Assembly (NCBI GenBank): GCA_002077045.2
Contig: KZ111149.1
Coordinates: 730,796-794,795, forward strand
DNA: 64,000 bases
DNA from: Rachicladosporium sp. CCFEE 5018
Lineage: Eukaryota; Ascomycota; Dothideomycetes; Cladosporiales; Cladosporiaceae
Reading direction: 5' to 3'
The position numbers and the translations under genes are program-made. The notes beneath the pieces were generated by a model that did no database searches, was not told where the DNA came from, and saw nothing but the letters and a program-made list of their open reading frames with translations. Positions within the stretch are counted from its first letter, which is position 1, and each line of letters opens with the position of its first letter. Positions 1 to 10,101 of the stretch are shown here, piece after piece.

Positions 1-133
1 TCGCCAACTCGAGCTGGTCGCAACACCAAGCAGCGCTATTCACGCTCAGAAGACTTCAATCATCGCGCTAACATAGCCTCCACAATCTCTTCATACATCG
101 TGTCAACCGCGATCCCCACGCCGCTTTGCCATC

Positions 134-917
134 ATGGCGGCCACGAACAAGCAGGGAAAGATGGTAAGTCAATCACCTAAATCGAAATGTGTTCCCGCTT
201 CCCTTGTTGACGGACATAGCTGACACGCAAATTTCCTAGACCGGCTTCGTAAGTCACCAAGCGTACGCGACTATCCCGGGCTTGCCTACTCACAGCATTC
301 ATAGATCAACTACCGCATGCGAGCCACCCTGAAAGACGGCCGCCAACTGGTCGGCCAGATGCTAGCATTCGACAAAGTAACCACCCCCTCCAATGTCCTA
401 TCCATCCACCACTGACTCTCAGCAGCACATGAACCTCGTCCTAGCCGACTGCGAAGAATTCCGCCGCGTGAAACGCAAATCCAAACCCGCCCCCGCCGCA
501 GCCGGCACAACGCCCTCAACAGCAACCACAATCGAAACCGAAGAGAAGCGGGCCCTCGGTCTAGCCATAGTCCGCGGCGCAACAGTAGTCTCCTGCTCGG
601 TAGACGGTCCACCCCCCGCAGATCCCTCCGCGCGACTCGGCACTTCAGCACCAGGGGGCGGTGTCCCGGCTGCGATGCAAGCTGGTGTGGGGATTAGTAA
701 GCCTGCTGGGCGAGGCGCGGGGATTGGGCTCGCGGGACCGGCGGTGGGGGTTGGTGGGCCGGGGTTTGCGGGCATGGGGAGGGGTGGACCACCTGGGTTT
801 GGGGGGCCGCCTGGAGGGTTTGGAGGGCCGCCTGGGTTTGGAGGACCGCCCGGTGGAGCACCGCCGGGGTTCGGGAGAGGGTTTGCGCCGCCGGGGCAGG
901 GCTTCCCGCCGCGGTAG
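134..917 (+). CDS. SMB1: Small nuclear ribonucleoprotein SmB (copy A)
   Basis: Core Sm protein of spliceosomal snRNPs, acting in the nucleus as part of the heptameric Sm ring. The modelled exons are 134-163, 240-248, 305-376 and 426-917, giving 200 residues. The Sm fold is seen as INYRMRATLKDGRQLVGQ followed by AFDKHMNLVLADCEEFRR, matching the Sm1 and Sm2 motifs. After it comes a short basic KRKSK stretch and a long Gly/Pro-rich tail with repeated PPGFGG units, as usual for SmB. Exon 2 is only 9 bases (Thr-Gly-Phe). Intron 3 ends in a tandem CAGCAG acceptor, so an extra Gln could be added after the AFDK motif. The start is chosen because MAATNKQGKM fits fungal SmB N-termini and splices in frame. 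Copy B at 37182 has the same structure. Confidence 0.93.
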
Positions 918-1507
918 AGGAGTGAAGGTGGATTGGATACGAGACCAGGAGGTATGTTGAGCCAGAGGACTCGCGTGCGTGAAGAAGCGGCAGCGGCGGC
1001 GGCAGCAGCAGCAGCAGCAGATCGAATGCTGGGTTTACGATCGTCGAGGCTACGAAAGCAAGCAAAGCGCAAGCGGAGCACAGACAGCGGCGAGCGGCGA
1101 GGGATCAGCAATGCATACGATGGCAGGATGGCAGCGCAGTGGAACAGACGCACAACCGTGTTGGCTGCACCGTGCAGAGTCTTTGGAAGAGGCACAGCTT
1201 GCACGAATAAGCGGGTAAGATAGCGCAATGAATGATCAAAACGAGGGTAAAGATCCCACTGCTCAGCTTCATTGACCGTACTAGCTACTCGTGCATACGT
1301 AAAGCAAACATAGGTTCATGGACCCTGGTGGTTTCCCGAGTAGCGCATTCGATGAGCAATACAGATGTCGCCTTCCTCTTCTCGGCGTATGTAGAGCAAG
1401 TGCTGACACTCATGTCCCAGCTGTACACCGCTGGCCTTTCTGCCCCACACACGTACTGAACAGCCGGCCTGCGCACACATGTGCAACAAGATGGGATCAA
1501 TCGAAGC
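918..1507. other. Intergenic region between SmB and F-box-like pseudogene
   Basis: No convincing gene. It holds the SmB 3' flank with a GCA/GCG trinucleotide tract at 987-1020 and then sequence only partly alignable with copy B (37968-38500). The open frames here are low-complexity or opposite-strand shadows. Confidence 0.6.
987..1020. repeat. GCG/GCA trinucleotide tract
   Basis: A run of GCG and GCA triplets ending in a pure GCA series, just downstream of the SmB stop codon. The equivalent tract in copy B (about 38039-38060) is shorter and interrupted, so it is length-variable between the copies. Confidence 0.85.
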
Positions 1508-2975
1508 TTACCAGCCACGGTCCTCAAGCCTTGAAAATGCAATTGTCAGCACTGGATCGTGGGTCATCGAAGTGTGGACAAGCAGCTTACCACTTCGCAT
1601 GATCCTCGATCGACGGGAATCCCTCGGCGATTGCTGTCCCTTCATGTACCTTGCTCTCGCTGGTCATCAAGTCTCGCAGCATCTCGAGATCTGCCACGAC
1701 CTCATCGAACGTGCCTGACTCGGACACAGCACTCTGCTGTGCGCTGGGCTCGGTCTGCGTTGATTGAGAGACGTACTTGGGACGCATTCGAGAGACTGGT
1801 CTTGTTGGAGTCTGCGATGTCTTGTGAATAAGCTGGCGACTTGAGTCATCCCTCCAAGACTGCTTGAGATTGCCAGGCTTTGCCACAGATCCACCTCGGA
1901 TCGCAGGGCTGAAACATCCTATCTCTGCTACGTCCACTTTCGGTTCCGTGGCCCAGCGGACTTCAGAGCCTGGATACAAGTACGCTGCGTTTTGATACTC
2001 GCTCATGTACTCAGGATCCTTGGGCAAGAGTATGGTCTGCTTTTTCCCACACGAGCAGCATTCGCCTTGAGCATGTCTTTCGCCTCGTCTGTGGTCGCGT
2101 AGCGAATCGATGGCGCCTGCACGACGAACTCATCGAGACCACGCAAATGCAGCACAGATAATCCGTCGAGCAGAGCATCGATCTCCTCGTCCGTGAAGCA
2201 ATCCTGCCACAGCCTTTTCCCAGAGCGACCGAAGTCGGGGTCCCACTCGTACGTTATTTCAACAGTGAGTGATTTGAGTCGAGCACATGCGAGCAGCTTT
2301 GGCTTCTCTCCCTGGAATAACGAGAAATGGCACATGCGAAGCGGCAGGCTCATCTTCACCAAATGACTGCCGAGGAGGGAGCTGACTAGAAACATCATCG
2401 TAGCTTCTATCTCCCGAGAGAGACTCTGGCTGCGCTGCGAGCCGTGCCGACGAAGCTTGGACGAAGTATTGTTTAGACGGCAGCCACTCGTCTACTTTGT
2501 AGCCTGGGAAGGGCTTTGCGGTGTAATCTAAACTCATCATGCCCTTTTCTTGCTCACCCTTATCCCAGACGAACTTTTGAGTCCAACGGAAGTCTGGCTG
2601 AAGGGGATACGCCAATCTGAATATCCGCGTCTGAACTTCGACCGGCAGCTCCAGTAAGAGGCATGTGTGCGGCTGTGACATTGCGGAAGATGTAACGCTT
2701 TCCAGTGCGCCTGCACAGGGTTCCAGCCCCGTGGTGGACGATGCAGGCTGCCATTGCGATGTCATTGGTTGGGCCGGCTCGAGGGAGTGTCTCGGAGATG
2801 TCGGATACAGGTCCGTCGACGCATGTCGAGACTGATCGCTACCCTTTAATTTCTTCGGAAACGGAAGGGTGTGTTGCGGACTCAAGGAACCTTCCAAGTC
2901 TTCAGCAGATGAAAGTTCGGGATTTGAGAAGTCGAGGTCTGGACGTGTGCGCTTCTTGGATGCTGTGCCGGCCAT
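1508..2975 (-). pseudogene. F-box-like family member 1, copy A, frameshifted
   Basis: Degenerate member of the local F-box-like family. The N-terminal part (2975 down to about 2400) has a basic nuclear-type leader and then LLELPVEVQTRIFRLAYP, an F-box-like helix, followed by the family block VDEWLPSKQYFVQASSA. Near 2400 the reading frame shifts. The middle block (ACARLKSLTVEITYEW) continues in another frame to about 2040. A net 7-base loss relative to copy B near 2040 shifts it again, after which AYLYPGSEVRW, the family GS-x-V-x-W motif, is in a third frame. A last exon is suggested after a GTAAGC donor at the terminal Trp codon, ending near 1508. Two separate frame breaks make a functional protein unlikely. 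Copy B (38501-40025) is also broken, but by a stop codon. Confidence 0.7.
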
Positions 2976-3450
2976 TGCAACAAGCTTGCAGTGAGCCTCA
3001 CAAGTCGTCGAGGAGCGCTGGATGCTGACGCAGTTCTATAACGGAGCAGACGAGCTCGGAGCAGTGAGCGGGTCGAATGAGAGAGGGCAAGGTAATTTGT
3101 GTGAGCATGTCGCGCACCAAAGTCGCGTGGCGGTGAAGGCAGCAATCTGTGAAATGGAGAAGGCGCGACACATGACGGCCCGAACCACAGAACCACATAC
3201 TGGTCATGGCGAGACAGTGAGATAAGTATACAATCGTATCTGTTCATACTAACGCGAATCCCAGCGATCATGCTGTGCAGAATCGCAGCCGACCTGCTGT
3301 GCAACGGCCGTGTTGCTGCGCTCAAGGCCCCTCGACCACGACACTGCTACCGTAATTGCATCCACTGCCGCATATGACAGCAGCACAACTCCCACGGTCC
3401 TACTCTGACCCATGAATGGCACCAAACAGCTCACCCTCCTCCAACTCTGA
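2976..3450. other. Intergenic region
   Basis: No gene seen. It separates two same-strand F-box-like genes and would hold the promoter of the frameshifted member and the 3' end of the next. Alignment with copy B (40026-40511) is patchy. Confidence 0.55.
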
Positions 3451-4787
3451 TCAAAACCAGTCCAAACTGTCTCTCAAAGACTCGTACGGATCAACATAGC
3501 TCTCACTGGCACAGATCGTCCGGCGCCTACACATCTGTATGTCAGCTATTATTCCACGGCAGTAAGCGATGCATCAATTTACCAATTTGCAAGCTTCAGC
3601 AGGGCTGCGAAAGGAAACGCTTTCTCCTTCAGCGCATCTCCCTCTGTGCCAACCGTGGCCTGCACTTCGCCCAACTCCAGCTTGACATCTTTGCACATCT
3701 CCTTTGTCAGTGTCGACTCCACGCTACAGGCCGCATCTTCAATACGCTTTAGTCTCTTCGCATCCTGCTTCGCCCTCGGAGAAGGCTCATCCTTGTCCGG
3801 TCGTGTCCAGAAGACCCTAGAGCCGGAGTACAGCGAGAGCGATTGGTCCTTCTCGGTCTCTGGAGGCAGGCTTGGCTTCGGTTGCAATGCACTCTTGCGG
3901 AGGGCTTTCTCTAGCTCGCGGATATTCAACTCCAGCATTTCCTTCTCCTCGTCCGTCTTGTCATCGCTGAGAAAGGCGTACCGGGTACCTCTCTCAACCT
4001 TCAAGTCTTTCAACCCCCGTATCTCGAGTAAAGGTGAGCCCTTGAGCATGGTATCGAAGTCCGCAGGAGTAAAAGGCTCCTGCCAGGCATACTTGCTGAT
4101 GCCGCGTGTGCAGTACTCCCATTCGTGGTCCATCACTAAGGTCAGCTCCGTCAGCTGCTTGCACTTCGGTGGCCACGACATGTGATGCGCGTAACGGTCT
4201 TTCATGACGGTAGCCAAGTCGCGGAACAGTCCAAGACGGCTCAGTTCGTGGCGGAGGCCTGAGGTGACAGTGATGGTCTGGGGGTCGAACGTCGAGGTGA
4301 AGTTGAATGGCTCGGACCCGAACCAGACCGACGCAGCGGCAATGAAGTAGCGCTTAGACACTAGCCATTGACTCACGAAATTCGTCGGAAACGGCAGTGC
4401 GACGTAGGTGCGAGACTTCCTGCGCTTATCCTCTTCCTTTTCTGCCCAGTCCGAGGCCGTCATGAACTTGATAGCTGGATCCCGCTGATGTGCGAACTCG
4501 AAGATCAAGTCCTCGAGCTCCTGTGGGAGCGGACCGAAGAAGCCGGACGTCGAGGTTACTGCCGCGGAAGGAGCAGTGGGTGTGGTGCTGTCGGACTGCG
4601 CATCACTGGCAGAAGGCATGGTTGGGCTCTGCACAATCGTACTGGAGCCGGCCATCGGCACAACGCAATAACCTACTTCAGCATTGGAGGTCTCCGAGGG
4701 AGCTGGCCGGCGTTGCTTCTTCGAGTCAGGCGCCTCGGTGTCCGCTGTGGTATCGGAGGCGGCACGCTTACGCTCATTGAGTGCCAT
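3451..4787 (-). CDS. F-box-like protein, family member 2 (copy A, intact)
   Basis: Predicted 426-residue protein from exons 4787-3583 and 3526-3451. It has a Lys/Arg- and Ser-rich N-terminus (MALNERKRAASD), then an F-box-like segment FGPLPQELEDLIFEFA. Next comes the family block QWLVSKRYFIAAASVWFG, a leucine-rich stretch ending TELTLVMDHEWE, the FTPADFDTML block, and LYSGSRVFW. The 56-base intron interrupts the final Trp codon. The short last exon (RRTICASE, then YVDPYE) is closely matched in copy B, which supports it. The F-box assignment rests only on the LP-x-EL-x-x-x-IF pattern, so a role as an SCF substrate adaptor is inferred, not shown. The start was chosen at the ATG followed by the basic leader that is also present in copy B. 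This is the only intact copy of this member in the window. Confidence 0.75.
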
Positions 4788-5534
4788 GATGGATGTGGTA
4801 TGCGTGTATCGGGTGCTGTTTGAAAATATGGATTTATGCTGGTAAAGTGTCAGTGTGGCAGGTTGTGATGACAACGACGATGATCTTACTGCTGTCGAGA
4901 GCCGATGTTGTAGGGTACTTACAACATCGTCAAGAAGTGCGCACAATGAGTGAGGCGTCGAGGCCGCTAAGTTTCTGACCGACTGGCAGGTGGTCGAGTG
5001 AAGTTGTGTCAATGAGCGAACGAGCCACTGCCCCAACAATACAATTTTCTCGACTCTTGCACGTGCCAGGCAATGAAGCTCATGTCACTGATTTCACCTA
5101 GCGGAGTTCAAGCGAGAAGGTCATGTTGATGGGGAAAGCAGGATAGTGCTATGAGGTCAACATGAGAGAAATCATTCGTTTGACTTAAAGACACTCGTCA
5201 TATCGTGAGGCACGACTCGAGGAAACGAATGCAATGAGTGCTCACCTCTGAACAGTAGAAGTACATGTAAACAGCAGGGCTCCTATCGACCGTGGTTACC
5301 AGCACCGTCGATACGGGTGAGGCAGACCAGGTTCTTCACAAAGTTGAACTTGGTCTCTCCAACCTGCCAATGTGCTGACCGCGCATCGTGCGCACCTGCC
5401 CGTGATCGAGCCGTATGTCCACTGAGCCGTTGAGACCAGCAGTGACAGCTCGCACTCACGCGCACCTGCATCCATCCCTCGGTCGCTCGTTGTCACAACG
5501 TCCCCTGTGGATTTCGTGCGAGATGCCAATGGCA
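4788..5534. other. Intergenic region, strongly conserved in copy B
   Basis: No gene seen. From about 4800 to 5413 it is nearly identical to 41858-42483, although the adjacent coding regions are more diverged. It carries the promoter side of the F-box-like member 2 gene. The homology with copy B stops abruptly at 5413/5414. Confidence 0.6.
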
Positions 5535-7364
5535 TCAAGACTGCTTCCGACGCCTGCAAAGCTCAAGTTAGTCTCAATCTGTAATGCAGATACTGCGTGA
5601 GCACATACCATTGCGCGAGTTCCAACAACGCGTTCATCGGGAAGTCACTCGCCTCGCGGGCATCTTTACCGAGAGCGATCCAAGCCTTGAGGATGGTAAG
5701 CTCCTTAGTGACATCATCCCACGATACATCTGTCAGCTGATTCTGGGTCTTTTGCGCCACGCGCTGCAAGCGCCGCAGCCTTCTCGCCTCTTTGCGTGCT
5801 TTGTCCGCCTTTATCTGCAGCTTGGTCTTGCGCGGCGGGTCAGCGGCCTGCTTGGGGGCCGCAGATCCTGTAGGAGAACTCCAGTAGACTTTGGACCCAG
5901 TGTACAATGGAGCGGGAAGGACGGGCGAGGCAGTGGATGCAGGCTTGCGGGGCGAAAGAGCTGTCCGGCGTAGGTAAGCCTCTAGCGCCTGGGTGTTGGC
6001 TTCTAGCAAATTTTGCTCTTCGGCTGTCTTGGCGTAGCGAGACCCTCCTCTCCTCAGCCTAAGATCAAGTGTCTTCAAGTCCTGCAAGCTTGGCAGTGTC
6101 GAATGCGCAAGGCATCGCGCGAAGTCTCTATCGGTGAAAAGCTCGTGCCATGCAAACTTCGTCTTGGAGTTGAGTGGCATGCTCTCCCATCCCCTGTCCA
6201 TGACGATCTCTAGCTGGGTGAGGGATTTACACGAAGCGGGTAGCCTCATGTAGTGGCTGTACTCCATCTTCAAACTCACCACGAACTCCCGAAACAAGCC
6301 GAATTCTTGCCCGTGAAATCCTCGAGACGGGTAGTGAAATGTGAGATCGAAGGCGCTGGATGTGAACCAGGCCCGCGCAGCGGAGACGAAGAAAGCCTTG
6401 GACACCAGCCATCTATCAACGAAGTGACCGGTGAAGGGCTTCGGTACGTAGCCGCGTATCTCGTTGCGCTTGTTCTTCTCACACCATTTCCACTGGATAC
6501 CGAATCTGTACTTCGATGCATCGCGAGGGTATGCAAACTCGAAAATGATGTCCTGAAGTTCTTGTGGCAGTCCGAACAGTTGGAGTCGATCACTTGTGCT
6601 GCTTGCTAATACCTGACCAGTAGCGACAGGCTTCAGCCTCGTCTCCGGAGACTTTGCCTGTGCTGCTTGTGAAAGAGGGCCGGATGTCTTCGCTGTAGAT
6701 GCGGACTTCTTGGCGAGGGGTTTCTGACTTTCAGGCACTATAACCGCCAGTGGTGGCGGAGGGACGAGTGGGTTCAGCCTCGTGGACCTGCGCAAGGTCG
6801 GAGCAACGTCTCCATCTGTGTGGCTTTTCGAAGGTTGTCGTTGGCGCTTGACAGCAGGCGCACTGTCGGCAGGTGCGTGATCAGCTACGCTGGGTTTCCG
6901 CTTTCGAGGTGCCATATGGTGGGTGTTCGAATAGAAGTGGCTAGGAGCTCGAGTGTGGTGTGTTCAAGTATAAAATAGTTAGTAAATCAAGATCCAAGGC
7001 ACCAGCAAAATTACCGGAAGTGCAGTTAAGTCAAGGTCCGAGTGACGATACGCCAATGAGACACCGATCCGACAACAATGAAGTCCGGGCGCTTTTCTTG
7101 CCACGCCTTCACGGCATGCAGCGCAAAAAAGTCGTGGAGAGATTACACTGCATACAAGGAAATTACGATCATGACTTATAACACTGCCCTCACTGCCTAC
7201 ACATAGCGACTGGTGATCGAATGAGACAAAGAGAGGGCCCACGGAAGGCCAGCTGCTGGCAGCCGGATCAAGAAAGGGAGTAAATAGAAGGGCGGACGCT
7301 TACCCTGGTGTCCTTCTTGTCCGCAACGAGACCTCTCCAGGCATCTGCGGCTTCGCGCGCCAGG
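5414..7364. other. 1.95-kb segment present in copy A and absent from copy B
   Basis: Left of 5413 and right of 7364 the sequence matches copy B continuously across position 42483. The segment contains the whole F-box-like member 3 gene. The junction shows one base of shared sequence, no target-site duplication and no terminal repeats. It therefore looks like a simple deletion from copy B rather than a transposon insertion in copy A. Confidence 0.85.
5535..6915 (-). CDS. F-box-like protein, family member 3 (copy A only)
   Basis: Predicted 441-residue protein from exons 6915-5609 and 5553-5535. It starts MAPRKRKPSVADH with a basic, disordered leader of about 110 residues. The F-box-like FGLPQELQDIIFEFAYP follows, then DRWLVSKAFFVSAARAWF, a leucine-rich block (LTQLEIVMDRGWE), the FTDRDFARCL block and LYTGSKVYW. 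A Lys/Arg-rich helix lies near the C-terminus. A clear intron (GTATGT donor, GACTAAC branch, TTTGCAG acceptor, 55 bases) interrupts the last Trp codon at the same site as in its paralogues and leaves a 6-codon final exon. The gene lies wholly within the segment missing from copy B, so it has no partner there. Function unknown; nuclear location is suggested only by the basic leader. Confidence 0.75.
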
Positions 7365-7495
7365 AGGAGCGCCATGCTTCCATGGAATACAGTGACCGGA
7401 TGTATCGCAGGAGCAGATGCAGTACAGCTGATCGTCCTGCTGATTTCGCATGTTCAGAAGGCGTCGCGCGCATCTATCCGAAGAAGCGGCAAGCA
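6916..7495. other. Intergenic region
   Basis: No gene seen. Positions 6916-7364 belong to the segment missing in copy B. 7365-7495 is shared and is the 3' flank of the HET gene. Confidence 0.55.
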
Positions 7496-7604
7496 TCATA
7501 TGAGATGCACTACTTCACGCTGAACGCCACTCCAGAAGTCGTGCCGCCAATCCGGATTCTCTGCGATGAAATCTCCGTAGTCATCGCATTCTGCTGCGCC
7601 GTAA

Positions 7605-9561
7605 TCATACATCGAAATCGTGCCTATGCGGCGATAGCTTCCTGCTTGACCCATCAACAGCTTCCAACAGCAGAGCATCCGGTCTCCGACGTCCGAAAAG
7701 CTTGTTGTAAGCGATAAGGAACATGTGGACGGTAGTGTCATCAAGTGACCGACTCCAGTCGTCTAGCCGGCCCTCGCCAAAGAACACTCCATCGCTGTAG
7801 AACCGGTGGGAGCCATGAATACCTCGAGCTTCGTGCGTGACCATGGTGCGAGAACAACGTTTTCCGAACAAAGTCAAGCTGGCAGATGACAAGCGACCCA
7901 TATCGTCTGTCGTCTGCAAGTCAACGTTGTAGTAGACCAGGTCGAACTCCCACGGGATGTCGCCAAGTCCGCCGTCTGTTGCGATTTTCCCGTCGAATTG
8001 TGCCCATGACCAGCTAGGAGCTCTGTATGACGAACAGCGTGATGCTTCCACGTCCGGATACCACAGAAGGCCGTTGGCAAGATCGGCAAGCCAAAGACCT
8101 GCAATGTATTTATCGGGCGACAAGCGTGCCATCTCGTGCGCGAACCCAGATAGTGCTGGCAGTTTATCATGCTGGTCGGTCAGATATCGTCGACAATAGA
8201 TGAAGAGCAGAGAATACCATGAGGAAAGAAGTTGTCGTCGCGTGACCTGCATTGCGCCTCGCTTAGGGCCAAGCCAGCCAAGCCGGCCACCCGAGGATGT
8301 TGGCGGCCTCTCATCCTCCGTCCATTCGACTGTGCGGCACTCGAAGTACAGCAGAATGTCGGTGAAGTGGAGCACCCGACGGGAAAGGCTACGCTCCTGG
8401 AATGTCCAGCCTCGCTGGTTCCAAGCACTCTCTTCGATGTAGTGGAAGAGGTCACTGTAGCGCGATTCCATCTGCTGTGGGGTCAAGAAGAATTTCCCAC
8501 CAGACTTTGCGCTGTCAGGGTTCCGATAGTCGAAGAACACAGAGTTGTGCTTGCGTTCCTGCAGGAATCCATCGTCCGAAGATAGAGATCGCGTTGCAGC
8601 TAGTGTGAGGTATGCATTGGTGTAGACGTCGTGCATACTCGCAGACTCCGTCGCCCAGTCGACGACGCTGTCCTGTATGATGCACAGGGCATCGATCCAT
8701 AGATAACGTATGGCGAGCGCACGGCATGTCCTCACAGCGTCTCTGATCGTGGCAGGCAATGCCTCTAGTTCCATCCTCTTGCATCTCTCGTCAAGCGACT
8801 GGACTGTAGTTGTGAGCATGGACTCGGAAGATCCCCATGTATAAGTCAAGGCAACGTAGCTCAGTCGAGCTGTGACATTGATGGTCTTGACAAGGCGTAG
8901 GTCAGAACCAAGGCCGCAATCGAGATCGAGCAGACGCGTAGGCACGAAGTCCGTCACGCCCGTGCAGCACGTGTTATGTTGACCATGGCATTGTCGAAGC
9001 AGTCTTTGCAAGGTCTCGATATTGCGACAAGAAAGCGGATCGCGTGGCGGCAGGCATCTTCGTAACCCACCGTAGCTTGCGGCCGGTGTCCCTGATATAA
9101 GCCCTGTCAGTAGCCGTCAAGCCACCAAACGTCGGCGATGACCTACCCTCCACTGCCCACACGTTGAAGTAGACGTGTAGGTACTGCCCGGACGGGATGA
9201 CGGGGCATTCCACAAGGAACGTCAGCTGATACGGTCCGTCTAAGTCCAATTCACGACCTCTGCCCAGTTGGCTATTCTCGTAGCTGAAGGAATACCTTCC
9301 GATTCTACACGGTGAGTTGTGGTCGATCGGAGGGAGGCTTGAGTCGATTGCATTTGTCCACCTAGGGAGTAGCGCCAGCATTCGACTGCGTAGAAGGCTG
9401 CACATCTCACATCCCGCGGCTGCTGCTGCTGCCAAGCTGGGCAGGTCTGGGAAATGGTCGTCTCTGCCATAAGGGTAGACATGTCCATAGGACCGCTCCA
9501 GATCCGCATCGGGTACAGATGTCGCGTGAATAGCTATCTGTTGGCAGTACGAGCATAACAT
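7605..9561 (-). CDS. HET-domain protein, copy A, C-terminus lost by frameshift
   Basis: Heterokaryon-incompatibility-type protein. Exons 9561-9067 and 9014-7605 give 634 residues. The start is the ATG of MLCSYC; longer frames upstream lack an ATG. Residues 1-165 carry the Cys-rich start and the CEMCSLL motif common before HET domains. The HET domain (about 217-370) shows LSYVALTYTWGSS, then PATIRDAVRTCRAL, then YLWIDALCIIQDS. The 52-base intron has a GTTACG donor and is nearly identical in copy B. A CCC in place of CC near 7650 shifts the frame, so this copy ends with about 15 unrelated residues. The original C-terminal about 50 residues remain readable in another frame at 7496-7645. HET domains mediate programmed cell death in allorecognition; that role here is inferred. 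Confidence 0.85.
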
Positions 9562-10101
9562 CTTGCAGAATATCGAGCACTCATTGGTATTGAGATCCAA
9601 TATGCGGTGTGGTGCCACATCACGGTGCTGCAATAACGATCATTGCGGCTCTACGGTTTCATCTCGCCATCCCGATCATCATCGCATTGGAAAGCACATC
9701 GCATCATCGCAAGGGCGTAAGGTAGGCTAGAAGAGACGATGAGCCGGGGGACGAAGCATTATCAAGCGCGTGGCATACAGGTTTGGACACTGAGGTACGA
9801 GAGAAAGGTACATGTAAGGAGTGAGGCCCTGAAGAGCACCAAGATTCGCCTCGGAGCTCGGACGCCAACTGCAACGCCACACGCTCGTGGCTGCATCGCA
9901 AAACAATAAGCGAAACTCCGCCTCCACCACTCGCAATCACGCATCGAATGGCATTGTGCGGTTCGACAGCCTTGCATAGCAGCCTCACGAGCGAGCGAAG
10001 TACTGACAGTCTCAATGGGTATAAGTACATCTCACTCGTTTCCTGCCATAGCATCGACCCTACCTCAGACTTTGTCAAATCGTGTATTTGAGGTACTCAT
10101 C
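9562..10101. promoter_or_regulatory. Divergent promoter region between HET and two-TM protein genes
   Basis: This stretch separates two start codons facing apart. A TATA-like TATAAGTA lies at about 10020, roughly 80 bases before the chosen ATG of the membrane protein. It is preserved in copy B at about 45141. The arrangement is kept in both copies, with scattered substitutions and small indels. Confidence 0.5.

Noticed and set aside
419..1228. Long minus-strand frame over SmB rich in Pro/Gly/Ala
   Set aside because: Antisense shadow of the Gly/Pro-rich SmB tail; the same occurs at 37409-38431.
5414..7364. Transposon insertion as explanation for the extra segment in copy A
   Set aside because: No terminal repeats, target duplication or transposase; it contains only a family gene.
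10015..10101. Upstream in-frame ATG for the two-TM protein
   Set aside because: Overlaps the TATA-like element, and the extension is less likely to be in the transcript; kept only as an alternative.
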